A stretch of DNA of 64,000 bases from Chaetomidium leptoderma (GCA_033296705.1 MU856853.1:124001-188000); one strand, 5' to 3'; shown: positions 1-11,766, counted from the first letter of the stretch. A program made the numbers and translations. The notes: generated from the letters alone by a model not told the origin.

Positions 1-1
1 C

Positions 2-584
2 CGCCAGCGGTGGCCGGTGTTACGGCGGAGGACCTCTGGTCTGTGCCTGGTCCAGACCACGCCGTCGACCCAGGTCGACAGCGATAACGAGAGTGACGAC
101 GAGACATCTTCACACACCTCATCCAATTCCGATGATTCGGATACGGACTGCAATCTCGACAATCACCAGGGCGGTGTTTATCCCGGCTGCAACACCAGCA
201 GCCGTCACGCTACGAAGGACAAAGGCGAGGAGAAGGAGGCACCCCGCGAAGTTGCAGACGAGAAGGAAAAATCAGTGGTTGCACAATCGCCATCAACAGC
301 GGAGCCTCTGTTGCCGGCCATCAAACCGTCTCATACTGTATCCGCACACGATTCTCCAAGTGGTGTATCAATTTCTTCTCCTTCCACAACCTTTTCTCCT
401 TCGTCTTCTACTTCTGCTTCGTCGATTCAACCTGCTTCTGCATCACCACAAGTTGAGAGCGCCGCTTCATCCCTACCCAGCAAAAGCCACGGTCCCGACT
501 CAGAGGACGTTCCTCGCACCCTTCCCTCGGAGAAGCCCGCAGTTCGCGCTCTTCAGAAAGGCGAGCCTGATCCGGCCCTCGCAA
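2..584 (+). CDS. Ser/acidic-rich open frame at left edge, probably an upstream exon (partial)
   Basis: The frame is open from the window edge and reads as a low-complexity protein rich in Ser, Asp, Glu and Pro (for example SDNESDDETSSHTSS near its start), a composition typical of disordered regulatory segments. After about position 585 this frame becomes Arg-rich, as out-of-frame GC-rich coding sequence does, and the frame in register with SPT3 takes over. I infer that this is an upstream exon of the transcript that continues into SPT3, or of a separate gene whose end is confused with the SPT3 start. One possible intron that would join the two frames runs from a GTGTAT donor at 363 to a CAG ending at 600. 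No domain is recognised and the 5' end lies outside the window. Confidence 0.3.
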
Positions 585-1847
585 ATGCCGTCTCTCGCAG
601 ACTTCCAGCCCGACGCGGCCGCCGTGTTTCAAGAGGCGTTCGACGAGGCAGTCGGCATAGGCGCGGCCAAGGAGCTGGAAAAGATCCGGCGCATACTCGA
701 GCCAAAGTTTGGCGTCCGCGGGGTCCCTCTAATCTATCTGAGCGGGGCCTTTAAGCTCGCGCATGGCATTGCTCTCCCTCCCTTCGGCTCTCAAGTGAAG
801 CTTGATGACAAGAAGATATGCGACGAGCCACATCCTCGCGAGGCGATCGCTAACTATCTCCGCTACCAGATGATGTATGTGTCGGGCGAAACGGGAGAGC
901 CATCAGTCGAGACAACAGGCATCATCGAGGATATTGTTCGCCAACAAGTCATCGAAATCGTAAGTTTTGGCTCCGTGAGTTCGAACTTATCGGGTAATCC
1001 TTGCTGACAGCCATGTCAGCTCAGAAACTGCACCGAACTGGCCGCCCGCCGCGGATCGCGTGCCATCACAATCAACGACCTCATCTTCCAGATCCGCGAC
1101 GACGCGCCCAAAGTATCTCGATTGCGCACTTTTCTCTCATGGAAGGATGTGCGCAAGAACGTCAAGGATTCAGACGACAAGGGCGGCGAAGCGGATCTGG
1201 GCGCCGGAGAGGACCCCGGCGGCGGTGTGGTTGCTGGCGGTCCGGTCGATGACACGACAAAGAAGAACAAGAAAGCCAAAGTCGGCCTTCCCTGGGAGCC
1301 CGCGTCATTCTTCCCCGTCGAGATTCCCGAACGCGAGGACGAGGAAGACGAGGAGGAGGAGGAGATGAACCACATCACGCTGCAGCGGCTGCGGAAGGCC
1401 GACGAGCGCACCAAGGCTATGACCAAGGAGGAATACGTCACCTGGTCCGAGTACCGCCAGGCGTCCTTTACCTACCGCAAGGGCAAGCGCTTCCGCGAGT
1501 GGGCCGGCTTCGGCATCGTGACGGATAGCAAACCGTCGGACGACATTGTCGACATCTTGGGTTTCCTCACCTTCGAGATGGTGCAGACCCTGACCGAGGA
1601 GGCGCTCAAGATCAAGGAGAACGAGGACCAGTACCGCGAGCGCACGGGCGAGAATGCCGGCAAGAAGCGCAAGCTGCCCGGCGGTGGCGGCGGTGGCCTG
1701 TTTGACCCGCCCAGCGAGGGCCGCAGCCCGGTCGAGCCGCGCCACGTCCAGGAGGCCTTCCGCCGGCTCCAGCAGCGGCCGAAGAAGCTCAGGGCCATGC
1801 TCAACGGCACGAGACTGCAGCAGCATACGATGCTCAAGTTGATTTAG
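585..1847 (+). CDS. spt3: SAGA complex subunit Spt3, 5' end uncertain
   Basis: Spt3 is a histone-fold (TFIID-18-like) subunit of the nuclear SAGA coactivator that helps deliver TBP to promoters. The conserved protein begins at MMYVSGETGEPSVETT (870) and runs through the N-terminal fold, an intron at 960-1019 (GTAAGT...TCAG, phase 0), RLRTFLSWKDVRKN, an acidic linker, EEYVTWSEYRQASFTYRKGKRF, and DDIVDILGFLTFEMV to the stop at 1845-1847. From M870 this is about 305 residues, close to the yeast protein. The same frame is open upstream to an ATG at 585, adding up to 95 residues absent from yeast and fission yeast Spt3. A branch-like GCTAAC and a CAG ending at 869 suggest a further intron (possible GTGAAG donor at 795), so the true N-terminus is unsettled. 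The Spt3 identity itself is secure. Confidence 0.85.
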
Positions 1848-2092
1848 GTGTTTTGGTTGGACTGTGTGGGAATATGATGGCTTTCTGGGCACGGAGTAAT
1901 GGGTGTTTGGCTATCCAGCATAGCGTGGAAGTATGGTATGTACGGGGTATGGTACGGAGTATGATTTGTACATTATCCCATTGTGGCATTACATTAATCA
2001 TCATGTTGAACTTGATGCATCCTTGGTCGTCCAATATGACATCCTCCGATATGGTATGTACTTGTGAGCCGTATATCCAGATTGTCATGCAA

Positions 2093-3226
2093 CTAGCAAG
2101 CAATCCTCACATCCAAATCCCCCTTACCCCCCCTCCACCCCCAAGCAACGATATAATGCCCTGCCAACAACCGCCACTCCTCCACCTCATCCAACCCCCC
2201 CTCCAACCCATCCACCCGCTCCTTCTCGGCCTCGCTAACCCACCCTTCCCAAATTCCATCCACGCTCTCCGACCTCACTCCCCCCTTGCCGCCACCATCG
2301 TCATCATCACCACCAAACCCAGCCTCGCGCAGCCGTCTTTCCTGGTCGGCGGCTGTAGGGTAGACGTCCAGCGTCGGCATGGCGATGCCGCGCGCCGCGA
2401 GGTTGGAGACCATCGTCTTGCCGAAGGAGTCGTGCGGGAGGATGGGTTCGTAGAGGACCAGGCTGAGGAGAGAAGAAGATGACGACATGGTGAAGTGGTG
2501 GAGGAGGGAGGTGGTGGTTTGCGGGGGCAGGTAGCAGAGGCAGCACTCGGAGAGGAGGAGGGTTGGGGCTGTCGGGAGGAAGGTGGGCAGGGTTGGGGAG
2601 GAGGGGGTTAGGGTGCGGAGGTCGAGGCCGTGGAGGGTTAGGGTGTTGTTGTTTGGCGAGGTTGGCTGCTCGGGGGTGAGGGAGTGGGATTGCCAGGTTG
2701 TGGGGGAGAGGGGGGAGGGTGTGGAGAGGGTGGTTTGGAGAGAAGGGGTGGTGGCGATGATGGTTTGTTTGCGGGCCATGATGGTGGGGAAGTCGATCTC
2801 GTGGTAGGCGATGTTGCGGTGGTTGGCGGGTGAGGTGAAGAGGCGCAGACAGCGGGTGTCGGTGCCCGCGCCGAGGGAGACGATTTGTCTTGGCTCGTCT
2901 GGGCTGGTGGTGGCGAGGAAATGGTCGACGAGCGTGTCGATGGCGGTAGTCCGCGTGTAGGTGCCCCTGTTAATGATGGGGAGGCGGCGGGTGGCAGGGC
3001 CTTGCACGAAGAGCCGGGCGAATGGGTCGGAGAGGTAGCCCAGCTCGACGGCACTCAGGCGAGAGACGGCGGCATCGGTGTCGGTGCCTTGGATGGTGGC
3101 GTCGTGGCTCGGACGAGGCCCGGGTCCGGATCGGCCGCTCCGGGCTGAGCCACCCCGGCCCCGACCCCGGCCTCCGGCAGCCCCGCTCCGCAGCGAGAGC
3201 AGGTTGGGAATTGACGGCGCTGACAT
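2093..3226 (-). CDS. ppm1: Leucine carboxyl methyltransferase 1 (PP2A methyltransferase)
   Basis: Ppm1/LCMT1 uses S-adenosylmethionine to methylate the C-terminal leucine of the PP2A catalytic subunit, which controls holoenzyme assembly in the cytosol and nucleus. The single-exon frame encodes about 377 residues. Visible motifs in family order are NRGTYTRTTAID (substrate/SAM contact), VSLGAGTDTRCLRLF (SAM-binding motif I), YHEIDFP, LLLSECCLCYLP and YEPILPHDSFGKTMVSNL, ending in a WRLLAGHYIVAWG segment typical of the family. The start MSAPSIPNLLSLRSG at 3226 was preferred over in-frame alternatives at 3241 and 3343 because it precedes the disordered Gly/Arg-rich N-terminus most directly; this choice is inference. 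A Gly/Asp-rich insert (GGDDDDGGGKGG) sits before the C-terminal helices. The gene is divergent from the membrane-protein gene at 4151. Confidence 0.88.
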   Translation of the reverse strand: MSAPSIPNLLSLRSGAAGGRGRGRGGSARSGRSGPGPRPSHDATIQGTDTDAAVSRLSAVELGYLSDPFARLFVQGPATRRLPIINRGTYTRTTAIDTLVDHFLATTSPDEPRQIVSLGAGTDTRCLRLFTSPANHRNIAYHEIDFPTIMARKQTIIATTPSLQTTLSTPSPLSPTTWQSHSLTPEQPTSPNNNTLTLHGLDLRTLTPSSPTLPTFLPTAPTLLLSECCLCYLPPQTTTSLLHHFTMSSSSSLLSLVLYEPILPHDSFGKTMVSNLAARGIAMPTLDVYPTAADQERRLREAGFGGDDDDGGGKGGVRSESVDGIWEGWVSEAEKERVDGLEGGLDEVEEWRLLAGHYIVAWGWRGGKGDLDVRIAC

Positions 3227-4150
3227 GAGGGCGGTTTTCATGTACCAGAGTACTGAATAATGATGGAGATAACTCTGAGCGCGCTGCAAGGCTGCGTCTG
3301 GTTTTCCCGGAAAGCTCAGATTCTCGTCTGGGCTCGGGTTCAAGAGCTTCGAGGGGCTTCTTCAAGGGGCTTGTCTATTTTAGAGTGCGTGACTCGGAGG
3401 CGAAACTTGCAGAAAGTTTGAGGTTCGCACTGTGGGCCTGTGAGAAAGTCAGACTCTGCACACAGTGCGGTTGTTGCAGTTTGGCCGCCCCTGCATTGGC
3501 CTTTTCACAACAACAGCACCAACTTTACTCCGTATGAGAAAGGGGTTTATTTCACAGGTCTTTATCTCATTACGGAGTAAACTGTCTTTCATGTGCGTAA
3601 ATAATCTGAACCTCGCCATCAGCCAAGGTAAGGTAGGTACCAACCAACTAATGCTTGATCGAATGAGTCGATTGAAGAGCGCAAGGCTGGGCTTTCAGGT
3701 TGGGCTGCGCAAGGAGTGATACTGCACTGAGAGGCAAGGCACACGGGCTTTGTCATATTAATTCCATCTCATTTCTGCTTATAAGGCGGGCAGATGGTTG
3801 TTCCTTCTTACGGCCCGAGATAATTGGTGGCCACTCCAGGATGGCCTTTGACGACATGCCAAACGCCGGGCAAAGAGTGGGTCGGGGGGCGGCTGCCTGG
3901 CACAAATCCCAAGCAGGGGTGCCAAGCACTGCCCCCCTGATCCCTCGTTGGCCACGCACCCACCTGTGTCTCAGCATCTTATAACCTCCCGACGCTCCCG
4001 CTCCCGCTCAGCGCCTCATTCATTTCCCCTCGTCAGCGCTCGTTCGGTGAGGCTCAACGACCAGACTGTCTATTTATCTTCCACCAGCTTCCTTTCTTTC
4101 TTTCCCGTTGGTTATTTTCCAAGATACTTTCCCACTGTTGAACTCTCAAC
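3227..4150. promoter_or_regulatory. Shared intergenic region between divergent ppm1 and membrane-protein genes
   Basis: This 0.9-kb spacer lies between two divergent starts and must hold both promoters and 5' leaders. I see no open frame with family similarity. A TATA-like TTATAA lies near 3980, about 170 bp before the plus-strand ATG, followed by a pyrimidine-rich stretch (TTTCTTTCTTTCCC near 4090) of the kind common in fungal promoters and leaders. TACTCCGTA/TACGGAGTA-type words occur near 3528 and 3573. Confidence 0.5.
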
Positions 4151-5321
4151 ATGTTTTCGACCGTCACCATCGGCCACTCGTTGGCCAAGCGCTTCACTGA
4201 GGACCCGCCGCAGTGGAAGCTCCCCACTACCGCATACTTCCTCTTCCTCGGCGACTTCCTGCTCTTCCTCCCTGTCCTTCTCATCGTGAGTTCACCCCTT
4301 CAAGACTTCTAGACCTCGAACAACAACATGGAACATGGACCCCTGAAACTAACACAACTCCTCTTAGTTCGGATACACCCTCCAGCATGTCTACCCCACC
4401 CTCGCTGCCGTGGAGGACCCCCTCCCGGCCTATGAGGCGCTGGCGATGAACGACGACGGCACGCCCAAGGCTGACAACGACCCGATCCGCACCGCCCAGC
4501 CCGGCAAGCCCATCACCTCGTCCATCCGCGCCACCAACCGCCTCATCCGGTCCCTCGGCGGCTGGCTCTCCAACTTCCGCGGTCTGGGCTACTCCATCGT
4601 CATCGGCTTCTTCACCCTCACCGCACTTGGCGTCTTCTCCGTCGTGCTCCCCGTCCGCATCGCCCACCTGCTCGCCCTGATCGCGCTCGCGCCGCTCTCC
4701 ACCACCTGGACGCACATCGTCATCACCGCGCCCACCCCGGGCAAGTCCTTCTTCCAGCGCATCCCCTCGCCGCGCAAGGTCTACCTGGCCACCTGGCTCC
4801 CGACCATCCTCCTCTGGGCGGCCGCGCACGTCTCGGCCCTGCTCCCGGAGCTCCTGGACCACGTCATCGGCCTGCAGCTCCGCGACCGGATCAACGGGGG
4901 GCGGTTCCGCGACGAGCCGCTGCACGGCAGCGACATCGCCAAGATCCTCGCCGTCGTCGGCCTGTCGGTCGCCCTGCAGGCCCTGCTCGTCATCCCCTCC
5001 CACGCCGCCCTGACGCGCGTGCAGGCGTCGCTGCTGCCCGCCGACCAGGACACCCTCGTGCCCTTTGACCGCTCCTTTGCCGGCCGCGTCGAGCCCGAGG
5101 TCGTCACCGGCAAGGGCTTCGCCACGTTTGGCGCCGCCATCAAGACCATCCCCGTCGCAAGCTGGGTGCGCATCTACCTGCTGCGCGTCAAGGTCTTCGC
5201 CGTGGGCATGGGCGTGTACGCCCTCATGGGTGTCATCGTGGCCGGCCAGCTGTTGTTGGTGCGGAGAATGTGCGATGGTGGAGAGAATGAGGATGGCGAG
5301 AAGGTCTTCAAGTGCTACTAA
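4151..5321 (+). CDS. Fungal multi-pass membrane protein of unknown function
   Basis: Two exons (4151-4285 and 4368-5321) joined across an 82-nt intron (GTGAGT...CTCTTAG) encode about 362 residues. The start MFSTVTIGHSLAKRF sits in a good fungal context (CAACATG). Hydrophobic segments, probably transmembrane, include FFLFLGDFLLFLPVLLI-like sequence at the N-terminus, IVIGFFTLTALGVFSVVLPV, IAHLLALIALAPLS, WLPTILLWAAAHVSALL, ILAVVGLSVALQALLVI and a C-terminal MGVYALMGVIVAGQLLLV. The family is conserved among filamentous ascomycetes; I recall database entries carrying ubiquitin-carrier names, but no UBC fold or catalytic Cys motif is visible here, so I do not transfer that name. Its localisation and activity cannot be read from the sequence. 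Confidence 0.75.
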
Positions 5322-6103
5322 GCGCTGGTCGATTGAACCGCCATTGGATGGTGAAGGGTTGGGGGGTGATGGGAATGAATGTTCCTGGGATATAACCGAC
5401 AGGTTGGACTTGTATCTTGGAAGGATGGAAGACTGTACCGTGCCAGGATTGCATTATTTCAAATGTTCCCTAGTTCAGAAGCAGGAGGTTTATCGCGTTC
5501 AGCGCCAGCTGCCACATTTCTTAGCCTACAACACACACCCAATCGTATCATTTTAGCCCCTACGCTCTTGTTTAGTAGTTATGGCCGGAAATAAATGTGT
5601 TTTCAAAGCAAAAAGTGGTTGAATGTTGTCTATTTCTGCAATAAGTACGACCAAGGGCGACAACAAAAGTTGACACCCCATCATCAAAACAAGAACTCCT
5701 CCCTCAAGTCTTCCATCTATGCAGGATCCCACCCATTCATTCATCCACACATCATCTCCACTCGGCTGCTCCTCGGCCTGGATGTGACTTAGCATCTAAG
5801 CCTATAAAGGGACGTCGAACCAGGATTGCTCAGACAGTGCGTTAACAACGAGATATAACCCACCCAACCCCAGTCTCTCTCAGACACACTTTTGAGATAC
5901 TGGAGGAACAAGGGGGAGGGGATAGATAGATCTCTTCCACACACAGACCACCACCGCGCCGCGCCGCCCCCCCTAAAACCGACCACACCTCTTGACAAGC
6001 CCAACCCCCAATCCAACACCCAAAACGACACTGACACGCCGCCCTCCCCCCCCCCCCCCCCTCCTCCTACTACTACCCTCACCAAAAAACCACCAACAAC
6101 TCA
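5322..6103. other. Convergent 3' intergenic region
   Basis: This spacer holds the 3' ends of two convergent genes. It contains AT-rich 3'-UTR-like sequence near 5560-5640 and a C-rich tract including about 16 consecutive C residues near 6047-6062. I see no gene in it. Confidence 0.5.
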
Positions 6104-9051
6104 TCACGACTTCTGGAAGAACCAGCTCGATCTCTTATTCTCAGGCGGGTTCTGGAGATTGGCAATGGTGGGGTGAGAAGACGCGGCAGGCGTAGTAGCA
6201 GAGTCACCACCTCCGCGAAGCGGCTTGGCAATGCGGCTGCCAATGTTGAAGCCGCCGAGGCCCGTGGGCGAGCCGAGCCCACGCGTGCTGCCGGCCTTGG
6301 CCGCCTCGAGGCGGTCTTTGACAGCGGCGAGTTGGACTTCGAATCTGAATGGGGGGCGGGGGGGTTGTTAAATTAGTATATAGTACGTGGGGTGGGGGGG
6401 GAAAGAAAAGGGGAGAAAAGGGGGGGAAGAATGAAAGAAACATACTTGTGATTGGCCTGCGCCATCTTCTCCTGGCTCTCCTGGAGCAGACTCTCGAGGC
6501 TCTGGATGCGCTCGTTGCGGGCAATCAGCTTGCGCTCGGCGATGGCGACCTCCTTTTTGAGCGCCGAGTTTTGCTCGACGAGCTGGCGCTGCACCTGGGT
6601 GAGCTGCTCGAGGTTGCGCTCGAGGAAGGCCATCTTCTTTTGCTGCGCGCGGTTGTTGCTGCTGCGCAGCACATTGTTGTACTGCTCGCGCGTCTCGTCG
6701 AGCGAGATCTCGAGCTCGACCACGCGCTCGCACCGGTTCTGCAGGTCGCGCATCAGGCTCTTCTTCATGACGTCGAACTCGGCCAGCTGCTGCTGCACCG
6801 TCTTGCCGTTGGCCATGGGCACCGCCCCCGTGGCCTTGACGCGCCGCTGCAGGTCGTCGACGAGCACCTTCAGCCGCTCATTCTCGGTCGCCCGGAGCGC
6901 GACGTCCGCCTTGAGGCCCTCGATCAGCTCGACCTGCGTGCTCGTCTTGTCCGACAGCGTCTTGGCGAGCATGGCTTTGACCTCCTCCTTGTCCGCGTCA
7001 TCCAGGCTGCGGGAGAGGATGTCCTCGTGTTCCAGTTGGAGGGACTCCAGCCGGGTCTCAAGGTCGGCGCGCTTGCGAGCCTCGGCCTCGTTCGAGGCCG
7101 CGCTGAAGGCCGATAACTCGGCTTGCCGCACAAAACCCTGCGTCTCGACCAGCTTCTCCCGCAGCGCCTTGAGATCGTCGGGCGGGATGGGGTCGCCGGT
7201 GGAGCTGATTTCATACAGGGAGTCTATTTGCGCGATGGCGTCGGCGACTGACCGCTCGTTGTCGCTAAACACGTCTCCGCTGAGGTCGAAGCCGGCCATC
7301 ATCTTAGCCATCTTCTCCGCCTTCTTCTTTTCCTTTTCGTCTAGTACGGCGCTCGTTTCCTTGGCGCTCATCTTCATGTCGAGCATCTGCTGCTTGACTT
7401 CGTCCAATTCCGCCGTGAGCTCCGAGTTGGCGTCCTTGAGGCCGTCCATGGTGATCTGCGCCTCCTTGTTCTCAAACGCCAGCCTCTCTAGCTGCATCTT
7501 GAACTCGTTGGACTCGCTGACCAGTCGCTCGTTGTCCTTTCCGATTTTCCCATCGTGGTCCTTCAGGACGGCCAGCTCTTCCTTGGTCTCCCGCAGCACT
7601 CGTTCCATTGTAGTCGCTTGCGTTTCCCTCTCGGCGAGCTGGTCCTGGAGCTCGTTCTCACGGCGCAAGAACTCCTCCCGTTCGTCCTTCTCTAGCGGCA
7701 AGCTAGGTGTTCCCGCTCTCTCCGAGATGCCTGGCGTCTCAGCCCCTGACCTGTCGGGCAGTAACCGGGACGGCGTCGATGGTCTTGCCGGCCTTGCTTC
7801 GACTTTCGCCCCGACTACACCGTCCGCAGAGAGGGGCGATACCCACCTCTCCTTGGGAACCGCCTCTCCGGTACGCCATAACTGCACTTCGCTTTCCAGG
7901 TTGACAATGTAGTTTTCGAAGCTGGTGATTTGCGTCTTGGCCTTGGCAACCATCATCTTGAGCTCGGCCGGGCTGAGTTCGGCGTTGACCTTGGCCTTGT
8001 TCTTGATCGACTTTGCGCGCATGCCGAAGCGCAGCGTGCCGAGAGTTTCGGCATCGTTGTAGCTGCTGGGAGAGCAGTTGATAATGAGGGTTGTCCGGCT
8101 GTTACCACCGAGGGACTCTTGCAGGATACGAGTGAGTTTAGAGTCGCGATATGGGATGTGCGACGATTTTCCATCTGTCAGCGAATTGATGACCATGCCC
8201 AGGGCGCTCAAACTCTTGTTGATCTTTTTCGCCTCCTCGAGCGTCTGGCCGCTGGCGCCCGTCTTGCCAATCTTCTCGCTACCGGCCAAGTCAACCAAGA
8301 ACAGCTGGCCGCTCTTTGCCGAGCCCGTCTCCACATTCTTCTGGGTGATGGTGACGACGAATATCGAGTGCGAGCGCGAAGACTCCTGGTTCATGTTCGT
8401 CGCGGCAACCGCTCGTGCATTTCCACCCCTCCGCATAACCTCAAACACCTCCTGTACACTCGACACGTAAATCTCCAGCAGGCCCTTGACGTAGACTCCG
8501 CGGCTCTTCTCCTCGTGGACGGGGAGGTTGTCGTTCTGCGGCGCCAACAGATCGCGAATCCGTTCCATGTAGATCTCCATGTAGCTGACTCGGACCGTGT
8601 ACTCGATGTTCGCTGCGCTGGACAAGATGTTTGTGAAGATCTGCTCGACTATTCTCGGGATGACGCCCTTGCCGTCGTCATCATCTATGTTGGTGCCCAT
8701 CATGGTGTACGACTTTCCCGCGCCGGTCTGCCCGTAGGCGAAGACGGTGCCATTGTAGCCGTTGAGGATGTCGTCGACGGTAGGTTTGATGGAGAAGTCA
8801 AAGATATCGGACTGCTTGCATGCCATATCGAACACGCGGTCGAAGGTGAAGCTGCCTTGCGCCTCTCGGGACTGCACAGAACAATATTAACAATAGGGAC
8901 GCCGAGACCGCACGCGGGGGGGACGACTCACATCGACGGTGCACGTATCTTGGCCATCGAAGCTGACAATGGGCTGGCCGCCCGACTCGATTTCGATCCG
9001 GTTCTGCGGACGAAACCGAGCCACAACCTTGATGCTATTTGCGTTCGACAT
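6104..9051 (-). CDS. nkin: Conventional kinesin heavy chain (kinesin-1, NKin type)
   Basis: This plus-end microtubule motor carries vesicles and hyphal-tip cargo. Three exons (8932-9051, 6446-8871, 6104-6344) give 928 residues; the phases fit exactly (120, 2426 and 241 nt). The N-terminal motor starts MSNANSIKVVARFRPQNR and shows the P-loop GQTGAGKSYT, switch I NMNQESSRSHSIF and switch II DLAGSEK, then KIN...SALG and HIPYRDSKLTRILQ. A long coiled-coil stalk follows (ENELQDQLAERE, EMAKMMAGFDLSGDVFSD region, NNRAQQKKMAFLERNLEQL). The last exon supplies the tail with the autoinhibitory IAK-type motif GSRIAKPLRGG and ends NKRSSWFFQKS. Conventional fungal kinesins work without light chains, which fits this tail. 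The final intron (6345-6445) is needed: reading through it would add an unrelated hydrophobic end after NHK. Confidence 0.96.
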
Positions 9052-10263
9052 GATGGCAGCCCGCTTCCCGCGCTCCGGGGAAGCGCAAATTCATGAAGGA
9101 AGGGCCGCGCAGATCGGGGAGAGGGCGCAAAGCGGGGATACCGGCGAGAAAAGGTCGAGCCGCAGGGGACCCTGGACAGGACAGGGCGCGCAAGTGTGTC
9201 GTGAAGGGAACGGGGAGGGGGAGACCTTCGTGGAGGAGGGGGTCGTCGAAGCGGCAGGTAGAATGGCGGACTCGACTGCGATCCGACACAGCGGTGCACC
9301 GTCAGGCGTTGACAGACAAAAAAGCTTGGGCCGAGGGATCCTGAAACAACGTGTCAGATGTCACTAATGTCTATTAATCCAAGTTCTCGAAGAAAGGTTG
9401 GGAGAGACGTGGTGGGGTCCCTGAGGCGGTGTCAGGGGTCAGGCGGCAGCGAGAGCGGACTCTCGACCGAAGTGTCAAAGTGTGGATGTTTTTGCAGCGA
9501 TCCGGTGTCATTTGGCGTCCGAGTGCCGGCTGGCTGAATGACGCGCCAGTTCGCGCTGCTGTTTCATGGGGCAATTGCATGCCTGACAGGGCCCCGCCCG
9601 AGGCTACACAGCGTTCCGCCGGCCGGTTGCAGCGGGCAGCATTGTTCCAGCAGCCCTGAGCCAGGGGTCAAATGAAATTTACAGCAGATTACCCCTTCAT
9701 GCGGGTGGAGATGCAACACGGACCGCGATTCATTCGCTGCGAGGCTGCACCCCGCAAACCGCTACCTTGCGAGTATACCTGGTGTACTTATCGACGGCTA
9801 GAGGTGGTGACTGCCGGTTGGTATCAACGTGGGAATACATGAGACTTCTTAGACCTTCGTTTCTGAGCGTGCAGAGCGGGAGCAGACGAGACATGTAAAC
9901 AACAACAAATTCATATCTACGGAATACCCCGGTTCCGCTTGCCATGATTATGCGGGCCTAAACTCCCAATCACACCCCGCCTTCCCCTCCCCATATCGAA
10001 ATCCCAACTGCCCAGGGGGCGCCCAAGAGCTGGGACCACGTTGTCGTGCAACGCCCTCGACTAATGACATGCCTTCCAAATGCTAGACGAAAGTTGGCCA
10101 AAACACCAGAACTCCTGACCGAGAGAGGGAGTTGGGGGATTCGGTCCCATGTTGTGCGTCCCAGAGAGATGATCACCGACTCCAAACGAAGTCATGCAGC
10201 CGTTGTCGTCAAATATTAAGCCCCGCCGATTCAGCACCGTTAAAGGGGTCGGCCACTGTCTCT
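9052..10263. other. Intergenic region upstream of kinesin
   Basis: This 1.2-kb spacer lies between the kinesin start and the RAD6 stop, both on the minus strand. It holds the kinesin promoter and leader, including a GC-rich part at 9052-9300 and a more mixed part to 10000. Short open frames are present but none has family similarity or consistent codon character. Confidence 0.45.
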
Positions 10264-10916
10264 TCAGTCCTCCCAGCTCTTCTCCACCGTCTCCCTCACC
10301 CTCTTTGTGTACTCCTTACGGTTGTCTTTGTATAGATTCGATGCCTCGACGTTCGCAGGGGATCCGGTGTTGGGGTCGTTAAGCAGGCTGCGGAGTCGTG
10401 TTAGCCAAAGATGTCCCCAAAGCAGCACACCCATGTCTTTGCTCATTGAACCCACCTCTGAATACTCGTGAGCACGGCCGCAACGTCGTAGGTCGGACTC
10501 CAGCGGTTTTGGAGGATGTCGAGACAGAGCTCGCCCGTGGCGTAGACGTTCGGGTGGAACATTTGGCTGATGAACTTGACCGACGGCGGCTTGTTCGGAT
10601 ATTGTTCCTCAAAGTGCATCACGAGTCTAAAAGTTCCGTCTTCGAAGGGTGTATCCGCAGGCCCAATAATAACAGCATTCCTAAGGGTCGCCGAGTCAGT
10701 CGCTGCCGGAGCTGGGGCGATGTCACGATCGCAGTCGCTCACCAGGTCATGACGTTGTCGGGTACGGGGGATGCTGAGACACCAGCGGGAGGATCGGTCT
10801 GCATGCGCTGCACCCAGTAGGTTAGTATCTCGGAAGACCCGGAAAAGACAGCTTTCGGATGGACATGCTCGCACCTTGAAGTCTCGCATGAGACGGCGGC
10901 GAGCGGCGGTCGACAT
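10264..10916 (-). CDS. mus-8/ubc2: Ubiquitin-conjugating enzyme E2 Rad6/Ubc2
   Basis: Rad6 is the E2 for PCNA ubiquitylation in post-replication repair, histone H2B ubiquitylation and N-degron turnover. Four exons (10875-10916, 10743-10807, 10456-10680, 10264-10387) with matching phases encode 151 residues. The sequence starts MSTAARRRLMRDFK and continues RMQTDPPAGVSASPVPDN, IIGPADTPFEDGTFRL and HPNVYATGELCLDILQNRW, where the Cys of GELCLD is the thioester cysteine and the HPN triad is intact. It ends RKEYTKRVRETVEKSWED. Unlike budding yeast Rad6 it lacks a long acidic tail, as in other filamentous fungi and animals. The 14-codon first exon is easily missed, but the MSTxARRRLMRDFK start is near invariant in the family. 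It is divergent from the thiolase gene. Confidence 0.96.
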
Positions 10917-11766
10917 CTTGATTAGAGCAGTAGTGGTTGCGTGTGATTCCGGAGGGATCTGTTAACGTTGCCCTTGATGAAGTACGAGGGTAGCAAGACT
11001 CGGAGTCAAAATCAGCGAGTGGGCGGTTGATGAGAAGGAAACGCGGTGCCAGGCTGGGGGCGAGTATTCATCGAAGGCGAGATGGGATCCGAACTGGACG
11101 CAGCTCAGCTGAAGTATCGAGTTAACGGGGGGATTGTCTGTGCAGTCACCAATTAGAAGGCCCTGGCCTTGCTGAACGAGCGGGGCCGTGTTCGGGCAGA
11201 CCCGCCACCGGAATCGCCAGTCGACCTCGCGGCTCCTGCCTCATTGTTGTAGATTACCTAGGACGCCGTTCAGCGGCTGGATTTAGGGCCCGAAAATGCC
11301 AACGGCAGGGACGTCGCAGTGAGACGGTTCTTTGTCTTTCACTTTCAGAACTTCGAACTCCTGCCTCGAGCAGGGAAACCCGAGAGTTGGGTCCACTCGA
11401 GCTTACCTAACCTTGCGCTAACCAAGCCTTTTCCGGGGTGGCTCGGTGGATGCCGAAGTGGCGGGGCTCTCTCGTGGCTCTCTCGTCTTGTCCCGGCTGC
11501 GTACAGATTACCGGGAGCGTTGACCCGCCTCCACAAACCACCCGCTCGGCCCCCGTCGTCCGTCACAAGCCGAGCAATCCCGCCGCCCTGTCTTTAAAGA
11601 CCTGCTGGCCCTCGGAAGGGCGACCTGTTTGTGAAATGGCTTGCTTTGCCTCGTCTAGTTACCCACGCCTCGTCCTTTGTTTTTTTATCGTAGAGATCCG
11701 GGTCCCTTGTCGCATTGCATTCCCGCCTTGTTGAGACTGCATTGTTGTCGGTAGCTAACGTCAGTG
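10917..11766. promoter_or_regulatory. Divergent promoter region, RAD6 / acetyl-CoA acetyltransferase
   Basis: This 0.85-kb spacer lies between two divergent starts and therefore holds both promoters. It is GC-rich, with no recognisable coding sequence and no convincing TATA box. Confidence 0.45.

Noticed and set aside
6373..6445. Unspliced hydrophobic C-terminus of kinesin (KYVSFILPPLF...)
   Set aside because: A GTATGT donor at 6445 and a CAG acceptor at 6345-6347 restore the conserved KFEVQLAAVKDRLE tail and a 928-residue protein.
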